A stretch of DNA of 25,403 bases from an uncultured Oribacterium sp. (lineage in GTDB: Bacteria > Bacillota > Clostridia > Lachnospirales > Lachnospiraceae). Position numbers and translations under genes: made by a program. The number at the start of each line of letters is the position of its first letter. The first letter of the stretch is position 1. Where the stretch lies: NCBI GenBank assembly GCA_900770445.1, contig CAAGKO010000080.1, forward strand, positions 1 to 25,403. The letters are read 5' to 3'. Positions 1 through 6,750 of this stretch are shown here, in pieces. Under the pieces are notes generated by a model. It made no database searches and was not told the DNA's origin. It saw only the letters and a program-made list of their open reading frames with translations.

Positions 1-318
1 CATAATCAATCCCCCGCAGATTAAAGATTAGCTACAAAAACACGAAATTCATTATTCTCTTCATTTTACCATATTCTCATTCTGCACTCTATATGCTCTC
101 ATAGATCGACCGCCCCTTTTCACCTCTAAGCCATATCATTATTATCGCAAGGTGAATGACATTTTTTTACACATTCATTCGCAAATCGAAACCTCAGCTG
201 GCGGTGAGATTCACACTTAAAATTGACCCGGGGTCAGTATTAAGTATAAATCTCCAGCGACTGCCGGGAGGCGCGGGCGCTCTGACTTCCGCACACTGCT
301 GTGCGCCGGCGGAGCGAT

Positions 319-343
319 GATGTGGAGGGCGGAGGCATTGGCC
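319..343 (+). repeat. GATGTGGAGGGCGG/GCATTGGCC repeat, copy A
   Basis: A 25-base unit that starts GATGTGGAGGGCGG and ends GCATTGGCC. Near-identical copies occur at 2031-2055, 3737-3761 and 5129-5153. All four lie in gaps just beyond the 3' end of a minus-strand gene and in the same orientation. Here the unit stands alone, without the palindromes that flank copies B and D. Function unknown. Confidence 0.75.
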
Positions 344-354
344 CTGGACATAAA

Positions 355-400
355 AATATCCCACAGTGGATTGCGGGGGACGTAGTTCACTGTGGGATTT
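355..400 (-). terminator. Terminator after the AlbA-type regulator gene
   Basis: TCCCACAGTG at 359-368 pairs perfectly with CACTGTGGGA at 388-397. Read on the minus strand, the hairpin is followed by ATATTTTTA. It lies about 40 bases past the stop codon of the 438-1790 gene. The plus-strand side has a shorter T run, so it may also work in the other direction. Its right arm and loop (ACGTAGTTCACTGTGGGA) are almost identical to those of the terminator at 22756-22806. Confidence 0.75.
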
Positions 401-437
401 TCGTGTTTCATGATCTCGCTGTGGGGATTCGATGATA

Positions 438-1790
438 CTATGCGTCATATACGATGTATCGGATATTTCTTGCTTTTCCGATCTGCCTGAGCTGTTTACT
501 CGTAACCAGGTTCCGGATGCGTCGTGAAGCACTGGCTGCGCTGATACCCAGCAGCTTTTCGACATCTGCTCTTGTGATTTCGCCGTGCGTTCGGGCATAC
601 TGCAGAATCTGCTGCGCTGTATCATCGATGGCTTGTCTGGTTTCTGGATTCGTTTCTACTGCTGTTGTCGTTCTGGTTTCTACAGCTTCTTTTATTTCGG
701 ATCTGCTGTTTATGTTCGGAAGGATGATTTTAAAGCTGTTGTTCGTTGTGGTGATCGTCGGCTGTTCAGTCTTCCCTTCGTAAGCCCTCAGTATTTTTCC
801 GAGGCCGGTACCGTACGCTTCGATCAGATGTAAGCGGTAGAAAACATTGGCCAGCTCCTGATTTCGGCATACGGATATGCCCGCCATCACATCTTCCAGT
901 TCGATTCCTGGAACCAGTCCGCCGATGGACACGAATTCGATACGGTCTTCGTACATGCTGATCAGAGCGCTGGCACTGTATGCATAGTCACGGTGTACCA
1001 GCAGATTTAAGAGCGCCTCTCTGACTGCGATTTCCGGGTAATCTCTGGTATCGATTCGGGTTAGTTTTTCGATTGTGGCTCGTGTTCGATTTCGAAAATC
1101 GATGAAATCATAGACTTCATTCATCTGCCTCATGAGTGATCCGCCGAATTCTCTGCGGTCTGTGAAGATCACCTGATCGGTTCCCTGAAACACGGCTACT
1201 TTAATGGTATGTGTGCACTGGTCTGACAAAAGAAGTGCCAGATTCGTATATAATCCATCCCGGTCGATCAGCTTCAGGCTGCGCATCTGCTGTGCGCCGA
1301 ACTCTACATTTCGAAGCTGAAACTCTTTTTCTGTGGCTTCGAAGCTCAGTGCCTGATTCAGGCTACGCATGGACTCGAAGCAATCGCCATCTGTTTCTTT
1401 AATCATCCGTCGAATGGCGCTATCTGTCGCCGGCACGGATGAATATCCCTGTCTGACATAAACACCTTCTGGCCGCATGCCCTTTCTGGCGATGTAGTAT
1501 GGTCGATCTGTTCCACGCTGGATTTCTACTTCCACAATTGCCTTGCCGTCCTCTTCGATGGTGTCATAATGCAAAAACATCGTGAGATCTGGTTTGATGG
1601 AATCCCTTACCATATTGCTGATTTGCAAGGACACACTGTCCGGGTCCTCCACACCAAGGATGCTTCCATCATCATTTACGCCTATATACAGTTTTCCACC
1701 GTCGCAGTTGGCAAATGCTATGATTTCTTTTTTGATATCACTTATCACGACTGCTTTTAATTCAACTGTTTCACTCTCCTGATAACGCAT
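438..1790 (-). CDS. AlbA/Schlafen-type ATP-binding transcriptional regulator
   Basis: The 450-residue protein has the layout of the family often named 'ATP-dependent DNA helicase RecG-related' or 'AlbA_2 domain protein'. An AlbA_2 (Schlafen-like) domain spans about residues 5-125, with the ExK start of that domain (E10-K12) and a FANCDGG...IGVNDDG segment at 26-42. A GHKL-like ATPase part follows, with REALLNLLVHRDY at 257-269 and GTGLGKI at 327-333. A winged-helix DNA-binding domain covers about 388-450. These proteins are thought to be regulators or defence-related, but the exact role is not established. The start is supported by GGAGGAAG about 6 bases before ATG. A 36-bp palindrome at 1831-1866 lies in its upstream region and could be an operator, possibly for the protein itself (inference). 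The gene stands alone and ends at the 355-400 terminator. Confidence 0.8.
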   Translation of the reverse strand: MRYQESETVELKAVVISDIKKEIIAFANCDGGKLYIGVNDDGSILGVEDPDSVSLQISNMVRDSIKPDLTMFLHYDTIEEDGKAIVEVEIQRGTDRPYYIARKGMRPEGVYVRQGYSSVPATDSAIRRMIKETDGDCFESMRSLNQALSFEATEKEFQLRNVEFGAQQMRSLKLIDRDGLYTNLALLLSDQCTHTIKVAVFQGTDQVIFTDRREFGGSLMRQMNEVYDFIDFRNRTRATIEKLTRIDTRDYPEIAVREALLNLLVHRDYAYSASALISMYEDRIEFVSIGGLVPGIELEDVMAGISVCRNQELANVFYRLHLIEAYGTGLGKILRAYEGKTEQPTITTTNNSFKIILPNINSRSEIKEAVETRTTTAVETNPETRQAIDDTAQQILQYARTHGEITRADVEKLLGISAASASRRIRNLVTSKQLRQIGKARNIRYIVYDA

Positions 1791-1830
1791 ATCTTCTTCC
1801 TCCGTGCTTTATTTCATCATTATCTTATCA

Positions 1831-1866
1831 TATCTCGTCAAAAGAATCGATTCATTTGACGAGATA
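1831..1866. repeat. Palindrome centred on GAATCGATTC, copy 1
   Basis: TATCTCGTCAAA and TTTGACGAGATA form perfect arms around a GAATCGATTC centre, with a single A/A mismatch pair between. It lies 41-76 bases upstream of the AlbA-type regulator start, so it could be an operator. Two larger, diverged palindromes with the same centre are found at 1961-2018 and 5051-5116, each at the head of a composite repeat. Confidence 0.75.
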
Positions 1867-1960
1867 AATGAGGAGATAATTCAACATGCATCATTCGGTG
1901 GCCTGACTTTTCACGCAATTACGTGGTTTTTGCACATTTGTCCTTCATTTAATCTCATCA

Positions 1961-2130
1961 TTATCTCATCACAGTCTCCTCACATGAATCGATTCGTGAC
2001 GAGATTGTGATGAGATAAAGGGCGGGTGATGATGTGGAGGGCGGAGGCATTGGCCGAAGACATAGCAGCGCCGGGCGGTTAATATAATTTGGATTATGAT
2101 AATTTGAATTATATTAACAACCCAGTGCTG
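1961..2130. repeat. Composite palindromic element, copy I
   Basis: Three parts lie in order. A ~58-base palindrome (1961-2018) has outer arms TTATCTCATCACA / TGTGATGAGATAA and centre GAATCGATTC, with a few mismatches and a 2-base bulge. The GATGTGGAGGGCGG...GCATTGGCC unit follows at 2031-2055. An AT-rich hairpin whose outer arms begin CAGCGCC occupies 2066-2130. The same three parts recur in the same order at 5051-5228. In this copy the outer GC arm of the last hairpin has several mismatches, so it looks decayed. It sits just beyond the DUF234 ATPase stop codon. There is no open reading frame of note. Confidence 0.8.
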
Positions 2131-2149
2131 TATTTATAACTCTTCGAAG

Positions 2150-3562
2150 CTAGAGGAGCTGGTATTCCTGTATCAGGAGAAGACGGGGATTTTCTTCTGC
2201 GATGCTGGTCAGGCGGTCTGTGAATCCGCTTTTTGAGAAGAGTCCATAGATGATTTCGTAATCCTTAAAGGCTTTCGCCAGATCCGGGGATTTGGCTTTC
2301 TCCTGCAGGGACGCGTACACGGCGACATCTACCGGCTTCTGGTGGTATTTACACTCACCGAGGAACAGGCGTCTGTTTTTGTTATCTACGGATGCCACAT
2401 CGATTTCGGTGTCATCTTCATGGTCGTTGCACCAGTATGCACCGATGCGGGATGGTGTGAACTCGATCTGCTGTCTGCGACATAGTTCTGCAAAAATATC
2501 GCGACATATGCTTTCATAGGAAAAAGCTACAAACTTCTGTTGAAAGTCTTTTTCCATCTGATCCAGCACGATCTGCTGATTTCCCAGTTCCAGTTCTCCC
2601 TTGAAAGGATATACATAGGAGAACCAGAATCGGATGAAGTTATCGGCTACATAATAGAGGCCTTTTCGGGAACGTTCCGGATTTTTCTCGGTGATCGGAA
2701 CATGTTTCGCGACATATCCGAGGTCCATCAGCGTCTTCAGGTACGGTGTGATCGCAGAGCTTTCCTGTCCGATGCTGAGGCCGATTTTACTCAGCTTGTG
2801 GTTTCCGTCTGAGATTGCTTTGAGCACAGAAAAATAGTTCACCGGTGCCTGTACTTCTTCGTTTAGAAGGAAATCCGGTTCTTCATAGAGGAAACCACTT
2901 TTCGACAGTATCACGCGCTGAATCTGGTCGATCAGCGGTTCGTCTGTCCGAAAAAGCTCCATGTATTTCGGCACGCCGCCTGTGATGGCATACTGCATGA
3001 CGGTATCTTCAAAGGACATGTTCTGCGCTGCGTATACGTCGGTAAATGGCAGCGGCATCAGGCGGATCTGCGCGGTTCTTCGTCCATAGAGCGGGCTGTC
3101 ATACGACAGGGCATGCTTTTTCATCATGCTGATCAGTGAGCCACTGAGGATGAGCATCACATGATGGTCTTTCAGTATTTCATCCCATGCATTCTGCAGT
3201 ATCGATGGAAAATCTGGATTCGTTTTCACGAGATAGGGAAACTCATCGATGACCAGAACCTTTTCTTCATCCGGGTGATCGTCTGCTACCAGCTGAAATA
3301 GATCCAGCCAGTCATCGAACCTGACTTTCGCGAGCATCGGATTATTCATTCCGCGTGACAGGACGGATGCAAAGCGCTTCCGGCTCTGCGCTTCGCTTTC
3401 CGTAGTCGCCAGAAAATAAAACGCACGCTTATCTTTTATGAATTCTTTTATCAACGTCGTTTTTCCGACTCGTCTCCGTCCATACACGACGACGAAACCG
3501 CTCTCTCGCGCATATTCCATATTCAGCGTTTCGAGCTCTGAAGCTCTCCCGATGAAGTCCAT
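2150..3562 (-). CDS. AAA ATPase with DUF234 nuclease-like C-terminus
   Basis: 470 residues from the chosen ATG. The N-terminal archaeal-type ATPase has Walker A GRRRVGKTT at 28-36 and Walker B KVLVIDEF at 101-108. A winged-helix segment lies at about 245-290. The C-terminal DUF234 region carries a PD-(D/E)xK-like pattern: EID at 386-388, then ECK at 403-405. This family is widespread in bacteria and archaea; its role is not settled, and an ATP-dependent nuclease or mobile-element role has been considered. A TTG 18 bases further upstream is possible, but ATG at 3562 is preceded by AAAGGCGG at 5 bases and is preferred. The promoter has consensus -35 and -10 boxes, and the -10 lies inside an AT-rich palindrome. 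Related palindromes lie on both sides of the gene. Confidence 0.85.
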   Translation of the reverse strand: MDFIGRASELETLNMEYARESGFVVVYGRRRVGKTTLIKEFIKDKRAFYFLATTESEAQSRKRFASVLSRGMNNPMLAKVRFDDWLDLFQLVADDHPDEEKVLVIDEFPYLVKTNPDFPSILQNAWDEILKDHHVMLILSGSLISMMKKHALSYDSPLYGRRTAQIRLMPLPFTDVYAAQNMSFEDTVMQYAITGGVPKYMELFRTDEPLIDQIQRVILSKSGFLYEEPDFLLNEEVQAPVNYFSVLKAISDGNHKLSKIGLSIGQESSAITPYLKTLMDLGYVAKHVPITEKNPERSRKGLYYVADNFIRFWFSYVYPFKGELELGNQQIVLDQMEKDFQQKFVAFSYESICRDIFAELCRRQQIEFTPSRIGAYWCNDHEDDTEIDVASVDNKNRRLFLGECKYHQKPVDVAVYASLQEKAKSPDLAKAFKDYEIIYGLFSKSGFTDRLTSIAEENPRLLLIQEYQLL

Positions 3563-3580
3563 ATAGTCCGCCTTTCTCAA

Positions 3581-3617
3581 TAATATAATTTAGATTATGA
3601 TAATTCAAATTATATTA
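3581..3617. repeat. AT-rich palindrome at the ATPase promoter
   Basis: A 37-base imperfect palindrome with outer arms TAATATAATTT / AAATTATATTA and the centre GATTATGATAAT. The same core is found inside the hairpins at 2066-2130 and 5164-5228, with the same orientation of its asymmetric centre. Here it lacks the GC-rich outer arms, and it overlaps the promoter of the DUF234 gene. Confidence 0.8.
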
Positions 3618-3637
3618 TCGCAGCTTGATTGTGTCAA
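3609..3637 (-). promoter_or_regulatory. Consensus promoter of the DUF234 ATPase gene
   Basis: On the minus strand TTGACA (3632-3637) is separated by 17 bases from TATAAT (3609-3614), a full consensus match. The -10 box lies in one arm of the AT-rich palindrome at 3581-3617, whose other arm runs through the expected transcription start to the ribosome binding site. A protein bound to the palindrome would block initiation. Autoregulation is an inference. Confidence 0.8.
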
Positions 3638-3666
3638 TCTTCGTGGTGATGGGCGGGCTGTTGCAT

Positions 3667-3716
3667 TTTTCGATGGAATAAGTGCCACCTGGTTGCTCTT
3701 TTCGATTGAATAAGTG
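3667..3716 (+). repeat. Two direct repeats, possible IS21-like end remnant
   Basis: TTTTCGATGGAATAAGTG (3667-3684) and TTTTCGATTGAATAAGTG (3699-3716) are 17/18 identical with a 32-base period. Multiple direct repeats of this kind are seen at ends of IS21-family elements, and the sequence style recalls them, but no transposase gene is present. I read this as a relic of an element end. The family assignment is from memory and is uncertain. Confidence 0.45.
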
Positions 3717-3736
3717 TTGACTGAGAGGGACATGAC

Positions 3737-3761
3737 GATGTGGAGGGCGGAAGCATTGGCC
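3737..3761 (+). repeat. GATGTGGAGGGCGG/GCATTGGCC repeat, copy C
   Basis: This copy reads AAGCATTGGCC where A and B read AGGCATTGGCC. It lies between the possible IS end remnant (3667-3716) and the stop codon of the C-S lyase gene. The bases after it, CTGGCATAGCGG, echo the GACATAGCAGCGCC that follows copies B and D, but no AT-rich hairpin follows. Confidence 0.7.
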
Positions 3762-3808
3762 CTGGCATAGCGGTGGCGTCAGTCACGATCCGAGAGGATG
3801 TCGCTTCA

Positions 3809-5017
3809 TCACGCGTTGAATACGTACTTGTCGAGGCGGTAAAATGCTTCCTGTACTCTCGAGAGCGGAAGTGCCAGATTGATACGTAAGTGGCATGGGC
3901 CGTGGAACATACGACCGTCCTGACAGGCGACGCCGACATCCCATGCGGCCTGCTCGACGTCCTCGATGGTCTTTCCATGCTTCTCACACCACTCGCTGCA
4001 GTCAGTGAAGAGCATGTAGGTACCTTCCGGACGGCTGACGCTCACGCCGTCGAAGTGTTCCTTTATATAATTGCAGGCATAATCGATATTTCCGGTGATG
4101 ACTTCGCGGAGCTCTTCAAGCCACTCATATCCTTCCGGCTGATAAGCACCAATCAGCGCATGCATGGAAAGCACGTTCATGCTGTTATAGTGGTTCAGGC
4201 TGGACTCCTTGGCGATGCGGTCACGGAGATGCTGGTTATAGATGATGTGATAGCTTCCGATCAGACCGGCGAGGTTAAAGGTCTTACTCGGTGCATAGAG
4301 CGCAACGGTACGCATCTTCGCATCCTCCGATACGCTCTGTGTCGGGATGTGCTTATGTCCTGTCGTGATGAGGTCCGACCAGATCTCGTCGGCTACGACC
4401 ATGACGTCGTGCTTCTTAAAGATCTCCATGGCCTTTTCGATCTCCCAGCGCTCCCATACACGTCCGCATGGATTGTGCGGTGAACAGAAAATGGTTGCAT
4501 GGATGTTATGCTCCACTATTTTCTTCTCCATGTCCTCGAAATCCATACGCCATACGCCGTTCTCGTCCTTTACGAGCTCGCTGTGAACGATGTGGTAGCC
4601 ATTGTTCGTCAGACTGTTGGTGAAGCCGATGTAGGTCGGCTTGTGGACCAGCACGTTATCTCCTCTGGAGCAGTAGACATTAAGTGCTGAAATCACGCCG
4701 TCGAGAACACCGTTTTCATAACCGATGCACTCCGGGGTCAGGTCGGTGACGCCGTTTCGGTTCTTCTGCCACTGAATGATGGCGTCGTAATACTCTTTGC
4801 GTGGGGAGAAGTAACCATATGCCGGGTGCTTCGCCCGCTCGATGATGGCTTTCGGAATCGTCGGAACGGTCGGGAAGTTCATGTCGGCTACCCACATCGG
4901 GATGATGTCGAAGCCGTCTTTCGGTGGCTTCGGGGCCATCTTCATCTGACCGAGTGCTTCTACTGCGATCGCGTCTTTACCGACACGATCCATGATGGAT
5001 GTGAAATCGTATTTCAT
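3809..5017 (-). CDS. patB: MalY/PatB-family PLP-dependent C-S lyase
   Basis: 402 residues, the usual length for fold-type I PLP enzymes of the MalY/PatB group. These split C-S bonds in cystathionine or cysteine conjugates to give pyruvate, ammonia and a thiol. Visible PLP-site residues are N182 in SPHNPCGRV, D210 in ADEIWSD, the Schiff-base lysine K245 in APSKTFN, and the carboxylate-binding R378 in CHLRINLALP. The enzyme is cytosolic. ATG is preceded by GGAGGAGA at about 6 bases. The gene stands alone: repeat-filled gaps separate it from both neighbours, so no operon is implied. A plain aminotransferase is the main alternative, but the SPHNPCGR and SKTFNLAGL motifs favour the lyase group. 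Confidence 0.85.
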   Translation of the reverse strand: MKYDFTSIMDRVGKDAIAVEALGQMKMAPKPPKDGFDIIPMWVADMNFPTVPTIPKAIIERAKHPAYGYFSPRKEYYDAIIQWQKNRNGVTDLTPECIGYENGVLDGVISALNVYCSRGDNVLVHKPTYIGFTNSLTNNGYHIVHSELVKDENGVWRMDFEDMEKKIVEHNIHATIFCSPHNPCGRVWERWEIEKAMEIFKKHDVMVVADEIWSDLITTGHKHIPTQSVSEDAKMRTVALYAPSKTFNLAGLIGSYHIIYNQHLRDRIAKESSLNHYNSMNVLSMHALIGAYQPEGYEWLEELREVITGNIDYACNYIKEHFDGVSVSRPEGTYMLFTDCSEWCEKHGKTIEDVEQAAWDVGVACQDGRMFHGPCHLRINLALPLSRVQEAFYRLDKYVFNA

Positions 5018-5050
5018 GATGAGTCTCCTCCGTGATTTTATTTTATTATA

Positions 5051-5228
5051 TTGTCTCTCATCTAATCATGTCTCGTCAAAAGAATCGATTCATGTGAGGA
5101 GATATGATAGAGATAAAGATCGGGTGACGATGTGGAGGGCGGAGACATTGGCCGCGGACATAGCAGCGCCGGGCGGTTAATATAATTCAGATTATGATAA
5201 TTTGAATTATATTAACCGCCCGGCGCTG
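5051..5228. repeat. Composite palindromic element, copy II
   Basis: The parts and order match copy I: a palindrome around GAATCGATTC (about 5051-5116), the GATGTGGAGGGCGG unit (5129-5153, here with GACATTGGCC), then the hairpin 5164-5228. The spacing between parts is almost the same as in copy I, and similarity continues a few bases past the hairpin (TATTTATA then CTCTTCG). It fills the gap between the start of the C-S lyase gene and the end of the enolase-superfamily gene. Confidence 0.82.
5164..5228. repeat. Near-perfect 31-bp stem hairpin
   Basis: A 65-base inverted repeat. The outer arms are GC-rich (CAGCGCCGGGCGG / CCGCCCGGCGCTG), the inner arms AT-rich (TTAATATAATTC / GAATTATATTAA), with a 3-base loop TGA. 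Only one G·T pair interrupts about 31 paired bases. It lies 38 bases beyond the enolase-superfamily stop codon and could end transcription or form a cruciform. It is the best preserved copy of the family. Confidence 0.85.
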
Positions 5229-5248
5229 TATTTATACCTCTTCGGGTA

Positions 5249-5277
5249 TATGGGGTCTGACCCCATTACGAAATTCT
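5249..5277 (-). repeat. GGGGTCAGACCCC repeat overlapping a stop codon
   Basis: On the minus strand this reads AGAATTTCGTAATGGGGTC followed by AGACCCCATA. The palindromic core GGGGTCTGACCCC is at 5252-5264. The same 29 bases, with one difference at the centre, occur at 25259-25287. The left part of the repeat encodes the last three residues (R-I-S) and the TAA stop of the enolase-superfamily gene. Confidence 0.8.
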
Positions 5278-6435
5278 GAAGGCGTCGATCTGGTCCCAGT
5301 CGAGGTCGAGGCCGAGGCCGTCGCCGTCCGGGACGAGGAAGTTCATGTGCTCGTCGGTTTCGAACGGGGTCTTCGTAAGGGATTCCTTGAGCGGGTTCGG
5401 ATTTTCTTCGGACTCCATCATCTCGGTGTTCGGCATGGCGGCCGCGACCTGGAGGGTGGCGGCGAAGAGCACGGCGGAGCCGAAGCAGTGGAGGGAGATC
5501 TTCCGTCCGGAGCTTTCGCCGAGGGCACCGATTTTCCGGACTTCGGTGATGCCGCCGGCCCAGCCGACGTCTGGCTGAAGGATGTCGATGGCTTCGGCTT
5601 TCACCATGTTTTCGAAGTTGCGGAGACCCTGCTGCGTTTCACAGCCGATGAGACTGAGCTCCGGGACGGCCTGCTTCAAGCGCTGGTAGCCTTCGATGTC
5701 TTCGAACGGGATCGGCTCTTCGAGCCAGCAGACGCCGAGCTTTGCGAGCTCTCTGCCGCGTTCGATGGCGGTGAAGGAATCCCAGGAGGCGTTCGAGTCG
5801 ACGAGGAGGCGGCCGTTACCGACAACTTCCTTTGCGATGGCGACACGCTGATAGTCATCCTCCACGGAGACAGCATTGCCCTGAAATCCCATGTAGTGAA
5901 GCGGATTTCCCGGGCGGTCGAGATTTCGGCCGATCTTGATCTTCGCGTCGCGGTAGCCCTTCTCCATGTAGCCTTCAAGCTCTGCGCGCAGCTCGTCGAA
6001 GCCCTTGCCGGCCTGATAGAAGCCGCCGCTCGCATAGGACGGGATGCGGTCGAAGTGCTGGCCGAGGAGCTTCGCCACCGGCTGGTGGACCATCTTGCCG
6101 AAGAGGTCCCAGAGGGCGATGTCGATGCCGCTGATGCAGCCCATGATGAGGCCGCGGCGGCCGTGGGCGATCGAGCGCCAGTACATGGTCTGCCAGATTT
6201 CTTCGATTGCGGATGGATCGCGGCCGATCAGCATCGCGCCGAGCTCCTCTTCCACGATGACCTTCATCGCGGCCAGCGGCGCACCGTAGGTGAATGCTTC
6301 GCCGATGCCGAAGAGCCCCGTGTCAGTTTCGATTTTCACGAGCAGCGCCTGCCGCGCGAAGAAGGTCGACAGCGCGTCACTGATCGGCGCGCAGGCACAT
6401 CTTAATGGGATACCGGTAATGTTTGTGATTTTCAT
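5266..6435 (-). CDS. Mandelate racemase-type sugar-acid dehydratase or racemase
   Basis: 389 residues with the two-domain enolase-superfamily layout: an N-terminal capping domain (about 1-125), then a TIM barrel. Predicted active-site residues are the KxK pair K165/K167 (DAKIKIG), Mg ligands D213 (VDSNASW), E239 (WLEEPI) and E266 (GCETQQG), and the D289 (QPDVGWAGG) / H316 (SLHCFGS) dyad. This set defines the mandelate racemase group, which includes acid-sugar dehydratases and racemases. The substrate cannot be read from sequence. AAAGGAAG about 6 bases before ATG supports the start. A GntR/FCD regulator is divergent, an arrangement common for galactonate-type genes. The gene is richer in GC than its neighbours, and its 3' end coincides with a dispersed repeat. 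Confidence 0.85.
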   Translation of the reverse strand: MKITNITGIPLRCACAPISDALSTFFARQALLVKIETDTGLFGIGEAFTYGAPLAAMKVIVEEELGAMLIGRDPSAIEEIWQTMYWRSIAHGRRGLIMGCISGIDIALWDLFGKMVHQPVAKLLGQHFDRIPSYASGGFYQAGKGFDELRAELEGYMEKGYRDAKIKIGRNLDRPGNPLHYMGFQGNAVSVEDDYQRVAIAKEVVGNGRLLVDSNASWDSFTAIERGRELAKLGVCWLEEPIPFEDIEGYQRLKQAVPELSLIGCETQQGLRNFENMVKAEAIDILQPDVGWAGGITEVRKIGALGESSGRKISLHCFGSAVLFAATLQVAAAMPNTEMMESEENPNPLKESLTKTPFETDEHMNFLVPDGDGLGLDLDWDQIDAFRIS

Positions 6436-6750
6436 ATATGCTTCCTTTCGTCTGCTGCCGCAGGAGGCGGATGGGCAAACTATGTTCGCGATGTACGCGA
6501 GAACTGCGGCAGGGGGCGGATGGGTGCTGGCCCATCCCGAAATGCAGAATGTCTGATACGTCTAGCATAGCAGTCTTTTCCGATTCTGAGAAAGCATTTA
6601 TGTGGTATCATGGATATATACGCGATGTATACATGACAGGGGCGACATTCAAGTGTATGCATTGGCCTGCGCCCGGGCAGCATCGAGTGCCGTGTTTATC
6701 GCGGGGCTTCCTGCGGCGCTGTGCGAGATTTGATGAAGTGAGGATGTGCT
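6436..6750. promoter_or_regulatory. Divergent control region with a GntR-type palindrome
   Basis: This gap holds the promoters of the enolase-superfamily gene (minus) and the GntR gene (plus). ATGTATACAT at 6625-6634 is a perfect 10-bp palindrome with the GTATAC core often seen in FadR-subfamily operators. CGCGATGTA occurs at 6487-6495 and again at 6621-6629. An 18/21 direct repeat of CTGC[C/G]GCAGG[A/G]GGCGGATGGG lies at 6455-6475 and 6504-6524. A small hairpin (GGATGGG/CCCATCC) is at 6518-6537, and TGCATTGGCCTG is at 6658-6669. The operator assignment is an inference. Confidence 0.5.

Larger units (their letters stand above)
1..437. other. Intergenic region with repeat fragments, no gene
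   Basis: I see no convincing coding region here. Bases 1-190 are AT-rich and featureless. At 223-237 there is a short inverted repeat (TTGACCCGGGGTCAG) that resembles the GGGGTCAGACCCC repeats at 5252 and 25272 but is not the same. At 319-343 lies one copy of the GATGTGGAGGGCGG-type repeat that ends in GCATTGGCC. A terminator hairpin follows at 359-397. The minus-strand open frames here lack a ribosome binding site and run through the terminator and the repeat, so I treat them as chance frames. Confidence 0.6.

Noticed and set aside
194..625. Minus-strand open frame that includes the 355-400 hairpin
   Set aside because: It overlaps the 3' end of the AlbA-type gene and crosses its terminator and a dispersed repeat; there is no ribosome binding site.
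5347..6405. Long plus-strand open frame opposite the enolase-superfamily gene
   Set aside because: It mirrors the GC-rich third positions of the minus-strand gene, whose active-site residues are all present. It has no ribosome binding site and no recognisable domain.
3809..6435. Operon of the C-S lyase and the enolase-superfamily gene
   Set aside because: They are on the same strand, but a ~250 base gap with a 31-bp stem hairpin and other repeats separates them, and their chemistry is unrelated.
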